Shown in pieces: positions 9,491-21,704 of a DNA stretch of 64,000 bases (position 1 is the first letter of the stretch; each line of letters opens with the position of its first letter). Origin of the DNA: Anoplolepis gracilipes (taxonomy: Eukaryota > Arthropoda > Insecta > Hymenoptera > Formicidae); assembly GCF_047496725.1 (NCBI RefSeq), contig NC_132974.1, positions 5,401,501 through 5,465,500 on the forward strand, given 5' to 3'. A program made the position numbers and the translations under genes. The notes under the pieces were generated by a model, which searched no databases, was not told where the DNA came from, and worked only from the letters and a program-made list of their open reading frames with translations.

Positions 9491-12030
9491 ATTAATCTCT
9501 AATTTTAATACAAACTCTGTGCTAATTTATTAATGTTCGTAAAAAAAAGCTAATATCACTTGCATTTCAATTAATTTATGTATTGTTAAATATTTAAAAT
9601 ACTCACAAAGATCTATCAAATTTAAGACTTCTCAAAACAATTTAAGACTAATCAGATATTATCACCGACGATAATAATAAGCAATATGTATTTTTCATAT
9701 ATTCATATTTTTTGTTTTACCCTCATAATAAAAATTTACTATAAATGATTATTCTTTTCTTCATTTTTCAGTGTATCACATATATTCGGTTCGCAAGCTA
9801 TACAGTTAATAGTTTCACATGATGACTAACCAAATTACCCTCGATCCATTTGATCAGCTGATTATTATAAAATCGCACAAAATAATTATCAAACTATCAT
9901 TTTCAAATTAATCCGAGTTAATGAGTACTTCAATTACATACATAATTCCACATATTCGTCTAGGATGCGCGTGAATCCGCCGGAAACCCATCTTCCGTAC
10001 ACTATGCGATGGCAAAGCCCTATCTACCCTCGGCCCGTGCAAACGCACGGAACTATTCCCATAGCATTAATTAAATTTCCGCCCACCCGACCGACTGGTC
10101 GCGAGCCGACTATACGAAACGATTCCTCGATTTCATGATTTCTCAACCACCAAGCTATGCGCTGCGGCAATTCGCAGACGACCGCAAAACTCCGTCACGC
10201 AGCCGAGAGGGTAGTAGACGGCACGGAGGAGAGTCCAAGGGTGGCTTACGCCCTCTCTTCTCTCCCTCGTCTTGTCCCCTTCTCTTGCACCGTCCACGTC
10301 CTGCAGCTTGCAACGGTTTAACGCGATCCTGTGCAAATTTGTATGCGGCCAAGTTTATATGGTACCCGGGTTGAGCGTTAGTTCCAGCCACCCCTCTCCT
10401 CTTCTCGACCTAGTCGCCCCTTCGTCTCGACCCGCCGTCGTCCGTCGTCGTCCGCCGCCCCGCTTCAATCCACCGCCATCGTCTCTCCCCTGTCCGCCCT
10501 TCTCCACTCTAGGTCAACATCGCCGAAAGCGTATCAACACACATGCAGCAGTGCATGTATGTCTTTATCACAGCATATACACATGAATGTGTACACGCGG
10601 TGTCCAAAAAGCCGCGTACTTGCTCTTGTCTGAATCGGCTATAAATACGTAATTTTCAACATTAAGCTCCTTGCTTATTAAATTGTAAATTAGATTACAT
10701 TGTAGTGTAAAGTCTATTTCCATTATTCATTTCGCGAGATCTAAGCTCTTTGATTCGCTGAAATGTCTATGTATTTTTAAATTTTCGAATACTAATTAAT
10801 TCTACATATGATTGCCAGAACATTTAAACGCGAAAACAATTATCATTCTCAGCTTCATAGCTTATCTACAATATGTTATGAATGCGTTCGAGAGGAAACC
10901 CGCGAGTTTCGGAACAGCCTGCATATATGTTGCACACATATGTTCTTACACAGATTACCATTTGTGCGACAAGCGTACCCATATACACGTGTAAATGTAA
11001 TTTGTGCGTATATAGGTCTTTATGTTCGACGCATTTGCAGATATACGGATTTACGAATGCATGCTGAATTATATGTGCATGCTTCTCGGGAAGTTTTCAA
11101 TTGCTTTGTTTAAACTTATGTGTAAATATCGTAAAAATGTATCACAGACCACAGAACACACCTGTAAATGTATAAATCTTTCTCTTTCTTTCTCTTCCTT
11201 CCTCGTTATTAAAAAAATATTAAGCTGTTATTCTATTATGGAAATAATAATTTAATGAACTCGACAAAAAATATAGTAGATAAAAGATATAAGAAAATTA
11301 GTTGAAAAATATTAATAATAAAAGACTATAAAAAAGTCTGGATATTCATATTTCACTTGGAAATTCTAAAAGACTATCCGTCCTCTATCCACTAATAAAT
11401 TCATTACTCGCAAGTTTTACTTTTAAAAGTAGGTGAGCTATTTATCGATGATTAAAGATGCAAGAGAATTTATAAAGTTATTTCAGTATAGATCATTCGC
11501 ACATTTAACAATTAATTTCCTGTCATCGTCTAAGTTGCTAATTATCTCTCCTATGCACATAATCGGGCCTGAATATTCGAATCCAATAATATCCATTTAT
11601 TACTTGAATTCAATATTGAGGATGTTCATTCCTCATCATTGAGTAATATATATATATATATGTATGAAGAATGTGTCAGTTATATATATATTTGTATATA
11701 TATAATTTATATTTGTATATATATATAATTGTATATATATATAATTTATATTTGTATATATATAAACTACCGTATTCATATATGTACATACTAACATGAA
11801 AAATCTGCCAATATTTTGAAATTATGCTAATATCGATCGAGTCAGTGAAATATCATCAAAATAACCTATTTTTAGAATCCATAAGTCTTGCAAAACCCTT
11901 GCCTATTCTTAAGTATTCGAGTAGACCTCTTCCGTTCCTATTATCGTATGCAAACTCGCGCCCAGGGCTTCAAATACTACATATGAGTTTTTGACGGCGC
12001 AATAAAATTTACAAAAATCTTACCGCACTT
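9491..12030. other. Non-coding stretch with a CpG/C-rich island
   Basis: AT-rich except for 9960-10600, which is CpG-rich and strongly pyrimidine-rich at 10370-10510. Open frames in that island occur on both strands in several frames at once, the pattern expected of GC-rich non-coding DNA. A TATAAATA at 10640 lacks an initiator. The last 400 bp are TA-rich. Confidence 0.45.
11649..11770. repeat. Compound TA-rich tandem repeat
   Basis: Alternating TA runs with a recurring TAATTTATATTTG spacer give an imperfect tandem structure of roughly 30 bp period. Confidence 0.75.
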
Positions 12031-12094
12031 TGGAGGAACGCGCAAAAAATCACTCGATCCGCCTTATAGTGCGCTTTTTTCTCTTTCTCTATTT

Positions 12095-12142
<48 letters not shown>

Positions 12143-12790
12143 CGCTACAAATATACGATTTTCATGCACATGCAAGCTCTTCTGTAGCTGTGGTAGAAAG
12201 AGAAGGTCTGATATCACCAACGGCCAGCGAGCGACTAGGACGGACACGGCCAAAACTTTAAATTTCGTAGGGAAAGCCCCGACGGCGTTGGCCCATGCTA
12301 ATTTTACGATGCTATGTCGCCGTGCGTCACCTACGTGTCCCAACCACCCAACCCGTTGCCGCCAGCCACCCCTCTCTCTTTCCATCCTGTTCTCGCTCGA
12401 GATTCACCGGCGTACCAAACTACAACGGTGGCTTTTCAGAGGTACGAGAGCTTCGGTACTCTCTCGTGCGCCCCTCAGGCAAGGAGGGAAAGCCATTTAG
12501 ATGTTCGACCAGACGACGTACGATGCACCTGAGGCCCTACTCTCTGCCATACGAATCCCTACCTATATCTCCTCCCGCCGCAATATCCTCTTTGTACTTC
12601 GTGTTACGGCCGCTTGCGCTTTTGACGTTGTCTCTTTGAATCAACGATGGAAAAAAACGCTACAATTTTGTAATAAAATTAATTTTGCTAAAAAGATTCG
12701 TGTGCAAAAAATATACAAAAATTTAGGCAAGTACTTTTTATCACTGTCACGAATAAACACAGAGATTATTTTTGCGTGACTGTATCATTG
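12031..12790. other. GC-balanced island with (TC)21
   Basis: Moderately GC-rich from 12140 to 12650. Overlapping open frames on both strands (for example 12030-12500 + and 12089-12385 -) cross the TC run and encode Leu-Ser or Arg-Glu dipeptide stretches. They are treated as chance frames. Confidence 0.45.
12098..12139. repeat. (TC)21 microsatellite
   Basis: Perfect 42-bp TC run preceded by a T-rich pyrimidine stretch. Confidence 0.97.
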
Positions 12791-13762
12791 AAATTTGAAT
12801 TCATAGATACTGCATCTATGTCGAATGTATTGTCTGGCAATTATCACATCGCATATATATCGTGTTGACATTCGAAATGTTTAACTGACTCATTTGATCC
12901 ATTGATAGGTAGCTCGACGATAATGGTTGTTTAACATCGAACCATTAAAGGATCTGTGATAAATTACGTTGTATGAATGTAAATGGACAATAGAACTTAA
13001 TCTCTTGTATAATTTTTAATAAATATTTCCCTAAATATGAGCTTACAAATCAAAATATCGATTACTAAAATTTTATATAATTTATATTAAATTTACATAC
13101 AATTTTTATATTAATCAATAATCTTTTTTCGGATATATCGCTTATATAATTTGTCTCGTTATTTATATTTTATATATTTTCAGCGCGAAAAACAGTTAAT
13201 ATATTATTACATTCATTACAATTGTTCGCAACGTAACTGTATTTTTGTGAATACAATATGCCCATGATACAAATTACTTTCCAAAATTATACCAAATAAA
13301 CGGAGCAGGAAAAAGTAATCGCGATGCCCACCATCATATGTTATCAATATTCACTTGACCGAACACTCGCACGAGTACAATAGGCAGAAGGGTGGTGCGA
13401 TATTATATGTCGAAACGCATGCAATATGGAATCCACCGCGTTCACGTATGGGTTCCGGCGGCGAACTATTGCGTCATTATTATTAATGCATATATAATGG
13501 CACAACAAAGCGATCGTTTAATCGGCGGCCGATGATGATTTCGATCTGATTCACACACGACGAGGCCCGGCATATGCGCCACAATGACGAGGCCACCCGT
13601 ATACATGCGGAGAATAATAAACATTATTGCGCCAAATACCGACGTAATTTGATAATTCGTGCTTCGATCGACAATAGCATTAATGGATTACACTGCCGCT
13701 GGTGAGGCTAATTTTCGGTCAATGTGAATACTTGCTCTCAATTCGCAAATTTAACTATATAT
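12791..13762. other. AT-rich, then a GC-balanced candidate regulatory island
   Basis: The first 500 bp are AT-rich. Positions about 13320-13700 are CpG-rich, interspersed with TAAT and ATTA words and a GGCGGCC/GATGATGAT stretch. This mixture is typical of insect conserved non-coding DNA. No coding frame of interest was seen. Confidence 0.3.
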
Positions 13763-14044
13763 TTAACCCTTACGATACATACATGGGTCATTCGTGCCCA
13801 CGATCGATTTCTATCCATTGAAATTTCTTAAAACTTCTAAAGCGCGGCCCGCTTCTTATCTCGGCCTTTTTTTTCCAAAATGAATTATGGATATTTGTTC
13901 CAGAAACTTGAAAATATTTTCACGAATTTTTACAGATTTTTTTAATCAATTTAAATAAATGAAAAAAACGGTCCGACTTGAAATACTCATGTGTGTATGG
14001 ATAAGGTAGATACACCTAAATGTAGTGGATATCGTAAGGGTTAA
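13763..14044. mobile_element. piggyBac-type MITE with TTAA target duplication
   Basis: A non-autonomous DNA transposon of 274 bp (13767-14040). The left end is TTAA followed by CCCTTACGATA; the right end is TATCGTAAGGG followed by TTAA. The 11-bp terminal inverted repeats are therefore perfect and flanked by a 4-bp TTAA duplication, the hallmark of the piggyBac superfamily, whose ends commonly start CCCTT. Just inside the left end lies GGGTCATTCGTGCCCA, another inverted motif often found sub-terminally in such elements. There is no transposase frame inside, so mobility would need a transposase in trans. The family assignment rests on the ends only. Confidence 0.8.
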
Positions 14045-17000
14045 CTATGTATTGTCGGAAAGACAGGCAAATATATTTTTTCAATTTTTCAAATTTATTT
14101 ATTTAGCGAATATATATTATTTTCAGTTTATTTCATAGAAATAATATCAATTAATTATAAGACAAATTATAAAACAGAAATCAGGAGAGAATATTCGATT
14201 ATTTATGTTTTCGATTATGTTACGATTCGCTCATTACCGTGACAATATTTTCGCAAATGTTTACGTTGGCCCAGAAATGAAAGTTCAAGAAAGATGGGAT
14301 ACCGCAAAGCTCATCGTTTGCATAAACAGACGAACAAGGAAAGGAAAATGCGAAGGAAGAAACGCAAGGGGTAACTCGGGTAAACAAAAGAAAAAGCTTG
14401 AAGAAAAAAGTGCGGAGTTTGAGCTTGAATCTGCATTTATTAACTTGACTGAACGTAAAAAAGGAAAGAGAAATAGAAGGGAGAAAAAAAAAGGTTAGAC
14501 AGGTGAAAACAAAAAGAAAAAGAGAAAAGGATTTATATCATCTTGTAGCAAACTCTTTCTAATAATTGAGAAAAACGTATATAGCTAAAAAAATGTAATA
14601 TGTAAATGTAATAAAACCAAGCAGTTTTATTAGATTTTATATTTAACTAAAAAAATAGCAAGCAAGGAAAAATAGAGTAAGAAAGTCAATGACGCAGAAA
14701 GAAAAAAAAAGTTCATTTTTAACTTTATGAGTGTATAAATAAAAAGAAAATAATATTGTTTTTATATATCATATATATAAAAAATTTAATGCTAGTAAAA
14801 TATTATGTAGAATGTTATTTGAATATCCTTAATTAAAGCTAACTCTCTAAGTTGTGATTTTAGGAAAAATATATCGAACAAAACAAACATTTACATTCTT
14901 TCTGATTTATGTAGCATTGTAATATCAAATAAATCTATGGAAAATAACCGTGGAGAAAGAAAACGATGTAAATATTCTGTTGCTTTTTTGAAATTGGAAA
15001 CTCCTCTCATCGGCGAATGCGTCGCCGCGTGCGTACGTGGTGCGTTTTACCGCGATCATTTTCCTGTCGAATCGTCATGAATCTCCCTTTGATAAAACCG
15101 CGAAAAATCCATAACACAACATAACGCGCAAGCTGAGCATAGAAAGGATGTCACTTCGGAGAGCAATGAAAGCGAAAAAAAGGGAGTAGTTGCATCGCAC
15201 GAAGAGAAAAAGGGCAACGATAAAGCCGCAAGATCCACTGAACCAGTGTTCGTACACAGTTGGCTGGAACGAGAAGGATAAGAATTTAAGAAAGAGGATG
15301 ATAGAAAAATCACACGTTGCGTTAGGGGGAAGGGGTTAAAACTGTGAGATGAAAAAAAAACTTCGTATAATCGCATGACGAAAAAAACGTGCCGTCAAAG
15401 CGAGGCTAAACTTTCCGAGTCGAGCGAAAATATTCCATGGCGAAGCGGGAAAAAAACGCGAAGAGGTTGGCATATATCTCACGGTGGTTCGCTCGTTTGT
15501 TGGAAATTCTCCGTTGGAATCGCATTTCGTACGTACATATACGCGGAACGAAAACGGACGCGCGCGGAAGAAAAAATACAGTATTCTCTCTTCACGGTCT
15601 AACAAAAGTCGACATACGAATGAAAAACGGAACAGACTATATTTGGACGGCCGACCGTCAAAATTACCCACGGTAAAACACACACGAGCGAAACGATGAG
15701 ATCAGCTTTTTCATCGCCTTGGACTGTCCACCGACAACAAAAAATAAAGATAATGTACAGATTGAAAACGCACTCAATTAAATAACGGCATGCTACATAG
15801 AAGTCCCTCGCTTTCCCAAAGAGCTTGGTTGTGCGTATGATATCAATTCACCGCAGATACAATACCGTTAAGCAAACACAGCGGTTTTGAGATATCAAAC
15901 AGACGTTCCCCAAACAGAATTTCCCATATTGCGTTGCAACTCACGTTCTGCCCGAAATATTCATAAGTTGAAAAATCTATGAAAGGTGAAAAGAGAAAAA
16001 AATGTAACTTCTCAATATTCGAATTGCAAAACGATGAGATAATATATTAGAGAATTTTTATGCACAAGACAATTATTTATCTCGTTATTCTATTCCATTA
16101 AATCCTTACGTCAACAATAAAATAAAATAAAATGCATTAAAGTAAAAAAAAAAAAAAAAAATAGAAATTTTATCGCGAGTATAAACCACGCGACTTTTTT
16201 AAACAATAAACGTTAAAGGTTCATCATCACAAATCAAATTTCAGTAAAATCGTCATTTAATAAGCTGGAAGAAACAGGCCGGCGAGTCCGTCATCGCAGA
16301 TAAATTAAAATAAATACATTCTATAAGCACACGGACAAAATCCCAGTATAAAAAGTATACGACTCTAGCGCCAAACTAGAATTAAACATATTTAAAAAAT
16401 TCTTTTATTACATTAAATTTTATTTATATCTCTGTTTTGCATAATGATAAAAATATCTTACATCGGGAAGGAGAAAGCGAATAAAGTATATAGTTAAAAT
16501 TGTGGCTGCTAGCTTGTGTTCAAAAATCGCGTAAAATATTTTTAAAAAAATGTCTATAAAATACAAACGCGTTAAGAATTCGCTATATCGGATAAAATGT
16601 TATTCACTGACGGGTGAAAAATGCGCGTTGTAGATCACGTACGTCTGAAAAGAGAGATGACGGTGTCGATGACAGTAGACGAAAAAGCGCCTCTTCTATA
16701 CGCGATACGTTTTCACGCTATATCGAAAGACGAATCCTGCTCGATGTTATAAAAGATTGACGAAAAAATGGTGAAAAGGCAGCAACGGTGATAGAGACAA
16801 AAAGGATGGCGCGTAGAGATCGTGTAGAGTTGTTCTGATTCGCGCTTCGCGAGAAAGCAACGCGATTTTCTTTCTGGTAGTTGGTGAACGAAATGTCGCA
16901 TCTGTAAACGAATCCGTACACGTTATGCACTGTAAGGATTTTCTTCCTCTTTACAATCCGACCAACGGCGTAACGGCCGAGTTCCCTGTGGTGTACTTTT

Positions 17001-17134
17001 CCATTACTGTACGCGTCCTCTTTTCATACGCGTGAGACATCGCGAAACGCGGCCACAGAAAATTCCATGTCGCTATGATGACTTACGACGTGTGCGAAAT
17101 GAATACCACGATTGTCGGATAGCACAGTTAAAAG
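14045..17134. other. Non-coding stretch with two GC-balanced islands
   Basis: No recognisable gene. A purine-rich part at 14270-14530 gives a Lys/Glu-rich 97-codon frame that is probably chance. A 9-bp perfect stem with 6-nt loop lies at 14609-14632. GC-balanced islands lie at about 15000-15720 and 16600-17110. An 18-base poly-A run lies at 16144-16161. Confidence 0.45.
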
Positions 17135-17635
17135 GTTTTATGAAAGTATAATTTTTTTAATTTTTAATACTTTTGCCTATCTAACGATATTATTAAATGT
17201 ATATAACTTCAATAAAATATTGACGTTTCTAGAAAAAAATATGAAATTAAAAAATTTGAGATAGCCTTATATATTGCTGCAATATATTCATTCTAAGACA
17301 ATCATTGTAAAACAGTATTTAAATTTATTGAAAATACAATATTCATATATAAGTATGCATTTATAGATTCATACATTTTTAAAAAAGTTTTGTGAAAGTA
17401 TGATTTTTTTTAATTTTTAATACTTTTGCCTATCTAACGATATTACTAAATGTATAACTTCAATAAAATATTGACGTTTCTATAAAAAATATAAAATTGA
17501 AAAATTTGAGATAGCCTTATATATTGCTGCAATATATTCATATTAAGACAATCATTGTAAAAACAGTATTTAAATTGATTGAAAATGCAATATTCATATA
17601 TAAGTATGCATTTATAGATTCATACATTTTTAAAA
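17135..17635. repeat. Tandem duplication, unit about 250 bp
   Basis: Two adjacent direct copies, 17135-17386 and 17387-17635, share nearly all their sequence, with roughly a dozen substitutions and a few 1-2 base indels. Shared landmarks are CTTTTGCCTATCTAACGATA near the start, a TATATTGCTGCAATATA palindrome in the middle and TAAGTATGCATTTATAGATT near the end. The unit is AT-rich with no frame. This is a relatively recent local duplication. Confidence 0.93.
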
Positions 17636-20181
17636 TCCTTTATATTATAGAAATAAAAATATGATTAGCATAAATTAGCTTAATTTAAATTCGACAAAAT
17701 ATTTTCAACAGTTTAAAAAAAGAAACGCAACAAATGCGTAAAAAGCATTGTGATCCGTTAATTCAGAAAACTTATTAAATAATAATTAATTTCCTCTCAT
17801 TTAATTAAAATTGTACATACATTTTTCATTAAACTGCATATTCAAAACTGTTAACTTCCACAATCGTTCATTTACATGTCATAGCAGGATAAAATTATTT
17901 TATTTAATATACAGGCTTCATTATTTTTAATGAAAGCATTACTTTTTCACATGTATCTCCATCTAAAAATGTAATTTTGCAAATATCCGTTATATCGCGT
18001 TATAGTAATGGTGAATCAAGATGTGAATCAAGTTTCGCATGTCAATTCGCAATCTCGACCTTACTCTCTCGATTCTTTTCGCTGCCTCTGTACGTAATGG
18101 TGGCGTTTAATCGTGACCACTCGGTCGAAAGAGAATTTCTCTTTCTCCTTCTCGCATTCGCATTCGTTCGAGCGTGCTTCGACCGCGCGCGCCGCTATTT
18201 CCAACGATAACCATGGCAGTTCTCGTGGAAGAATGATTTTTCGCCGTGAGTACCGTACATTACGCAAAGGAAAATATCCTCAAGATCTTATCTCGTCTCG
18301 TCACACAAACGCGCTGCACTAAAGACATTGGAAGGAAAGGGAGCGGCTGCAAGAATTATTTTAATGCGCCGAACTAAATGCACGGAGTATGGCGTCGTAA
18401 AAAGACCATATCGTGAATATTCTCAAATAAATAATATTTCCTAGATATTTTGTCAACATATTTTTGGCAAGCAGCACAAATCTGAATAAGTGACAATTCA
18501 ATCGTCGTTTAGAAATAAAAACCAAAATAAAATAATCAAAAACTAAATATAAAGATATACATAAGATACAATTTTTTAATTCTTAAATTACTTAAGTTTT
18601 TTAACCTACTAGTTTTTTGTCAGTTCCGAAACATTAATTCATTAAAAAGTTTGAACTTTCCGATAAAAACTTTGCGGTAGCGCAGTCGCAAATGTGCATT
18701 TTCCTGAAAGCTTATTCGAGTCTCTCTGCGCCATTGTCGAAAACAATGCTCATATCATTGCGTCTAACTCGCTGCGCTTATTGTCTGCCATTAAACTTTA
18801 GACACGCACACACGTGTACACATATACGCTTAAATGAGCCAGCTATTCTCTTTCTCTCGACTTGCTGCCCGATGCGAGAAATAAAAACGTCAGGCTAACG
18901 ACATAAAAAAAGCCTCTAATCTTATGGTTACGAGGTGTCGTCTATCGTTCTATGGACCAAGTAGAAAAGGTAAAAGCAAGAGACCCCTAGATGCGCTGGT
19001 AATTCGGATATCGAGATCTTGATACCGATAGAATCCACGTGGTAAAAGGCAAGCAATCGAGTGTACGATTCGTAGGTCAGAGGCCAAATTAGTCGACGTG
19101 CACACCGAGAGAAGGACGACCCGAGGACGACAGCGAAAGTGAATGGTTATCCCGCGGCATTGGTTTTCTAGTGGTCTTTCGAAGGCGAGTGATAGCGATA
19201 CGATACCAGAAGAGAAATACATACTACGCGAGAGAATAGAAATCAGGAAGGTTTCTCTCGGAAGCAGGGGGCCAAGTAAACAGCATAAAAAAACTGCGGA
19301 GAGTAAAATATTAAAAACGCGAATTAACACAAAAACAAAGACAAAGTAGCTAAAAGATATAAAAATATATATATGTAAAATATAGAAAAAAAGAGGAAGA
19401 GAAAATCGATCAAAAAAAGATAATATAAAGAATAAGACCAAAATAATGGCACAACCATAATTAACAATTATATATTTATTTATAAAAATTATACTGAAAT
19501 AATAACAAAATCATTGAAAAAAATGATGTTAATTCCTTTAATATGTATCGTTTAAAAAATTATTTACAAATTAATGAATTATTAATTTTTTTATTTAAAA
19601 TATATCTTGTGTTAATTATTTTATAGCTTTTAATTATTCTTTATTTACTCTACAATTAACAGTTATAAATATTTAATTTGATCACATTAAATATTACAAG
19701 TAAAAGGAGAATAAAAGAGAAATTTATGGAACCATATATACAAAAGATTTGCTCATATTGTCTTTTGCGAATATAATCACTTGAAACCAAACTCGCAAAA
19801 CGCGTGCAAAAGAGCCTATCCAGGAAAGAAACTTTTAAATTTCTGTCGTACTTAGTCACGTCCTAAATTTCGGTTGAACCTTGGAGCATATTTACGGCGG
19901 AAACTCGGCGGAACCGACCGGCTCGGTTTTAACTTCCGGAACGATGCGACGCCGAGCGGAAAGCGGACTGTTTATTTCGCGGCGGTGTTTTACAAGAGGA
20001 TAAAGCAACGAGCAGGAAAGGGCGAATTCTCGTAATTACCGAAAAGAGAACAAGGGAAAAGAGAACCAAAATGGTCGTGGCTGTTGTTCACTTTAAGAAG
20101 ATTAGCGTTCGCACGCGTTTTACGTTATTCATAATCAATAATATGTCCAATTCAATTTAAATCATATATATATATTTTATA

Positions 20182-20184
<3 letters not shown>
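17636..20184. other. Non-coding stretch with GC-balanced islands
   Basis: GC-balanced islands lie at about 17970-18400, 18660-19330 and 19860-20110. The first carries opposite-strand open frames at the same place, as expected without coding. The rest is AT-rich. Confidence 0.45.

Positions 20185-20226
<42 letters not shown>
20185..20226. repeat. (AT)21 microsatellite
   Basis: Perfect AT run, preceded at 20164-20174 by a shorter one. Confidence 0.96.
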
Positions 20227-20229
<3 letters not shown>

Positions 20230-21447
20230 CGATAGAAAGTATAATATTTACGTAATGATTTAATAAACTAGAAATTTTCGAAGTAATGCATCAATAATCA
20301 ATAAATATTATCACAGACATTAATATCTTTAAAAGAATCTTTAAAATTTATAAAAGAATTGAATTAAAAAAGAGAATTTTCTTTCAATTTCTCAATAGAA
20401 TTGAGCTTTATTCAGCTTGAAATTGTTTTCATAATTTTTCTCTTTGATTTTTATGATACTTTCGAAAATGTCATAATTAGACTGTCACTATTATTCCGCA
20501 TTGAAAAATTTTCCAGAAATATTTTCTCTCTCTTATGCTCCATCAAATACTATAATTTCCATGATATATAATTCAAATCGAACATTCGTACCGTTCTCTC
20601 GGCAGATTCAAAGCGAACAGCAGTGTCCGTTATATTCGATGCTCGCGAAAACATGGCTGGAATTTAAGGGATGAGAAGGCGAGCGGCGCGGAAAGTTTCT
20701 GGTGAAACGATGGGATTGAGAAAAAAGAGATAAGAAGGGCACGAAGGGGATCCGTATTAATACTTACGAAGATAGAAGTAAGAAAAAGCGAGAACAGGGA
20801 AGAAACAGGGGGGAAGAGAAAGTCCAAAGGAATGTGATAGCGAGAGAAATAAGACCATCGATAGGAGCCAGTGGGTATCAAAGGAATAAAGGAACCGCGG
20901 GAGGAAAGGTCCGCGCTATCTTGGCAAAGAAGTCCCTCGTAAAGGAGGTTGGTACGGAGGAGAGGGAGATATCGGCATGGAGAAAAAGGGGGCGAACTAG
21001 GAAGGACGGGGAAGTGAACGAAGATCGTTTCTGCATTATCTGGAAACGTGGCGAATAAAGGAAAAGCGGCATGTCCCTCCGTTTCTTTCTCTCTCGTGCT
21101 AATAATAGTGTGATAGTCTAATATGTACGAGTTCACGAAATTGTTGGATGAAATTGCTCCCTAAAAGAAACGCGTCTTCCGTTTATATTAAACGCTCTTT
21201 AAGAAGAGGAGAGTTGACAGAATTGGAGGCAAAATGTACGCACGCGCGCCTCGTAAACATGTCGATTTTATAGCACGAAACTGCGACGCTTCTCGTCTTG
21301 ATGAAGGGCCGTCTTTATTTTCTTTCTTTATTGGAAGCATCGGAGAAACACGCTTAATTGCGTACATGTTCTGATTTCAACCCAGTTTTCATTTTAAAAA
21401 TGTAGCGAGACGCTAATATCCGGATAACATTGACATTTATCTGATAA

Positions 21448-21466
21448 GTATGTATGTGTGTGTGTG

Positions 21467-21516
<50 letters not shown>
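21448..21516. repeat. (TG)n(TA)n compound microsatellite
   Basis: A TG/TATG stretch passes into a perfect TA run; nearly all of the 69 bp alternate purine and pyrimidine. Confidence 0.95.
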
Positions 21517-21522
<6 letters not shown>

Positions 21523-21664
21523 GTGAGCAATAATAAAATTTTGTTTTAAATCAAAATTAAAACCAGGTATAATATATAAGAAAAAGAAAGATGCATTGTC
21601 ACTTTAGTAATTTTCACAATAGTACTTCCAACGTCATTTAACATAACTCAATTGCACATCAATC

Positions 21665-21704
21665 ATATATATATATATATATGTACATATATATACATAT
21701 ATAA
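21665..21704. repeat. (AT)n microsatellite with GTAC interruptions
   Basis: AT run interrupted by TGTACA and ATACAT steps. Confidence 0.9.

Noticed and set aside
10640..10647. TATAAATA downstream of a CpG/C-rich island as a promoter.
   Set aside because: No initiator at the expected distance and no frame downstream.
12030..12500. 156-codon frame with an apparent hydrophobic N-terminus.
   Set aside because: The hydrophobic part is Leu-Ser repeats encoded by the TC microsatellite, and it opens with TTG.
18950..19441. 163-codon minus-strand frame rich in Phe/Leu.
   Set aside because: Amino-acid bias follows the purine-rich + strand; no domain and no support for a start.
20630..21136. 168-codon minus-strand frame.
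   Set aside because: It comes from the long purine-rich tract and has Pro/Ser/Phe bias without any motif.
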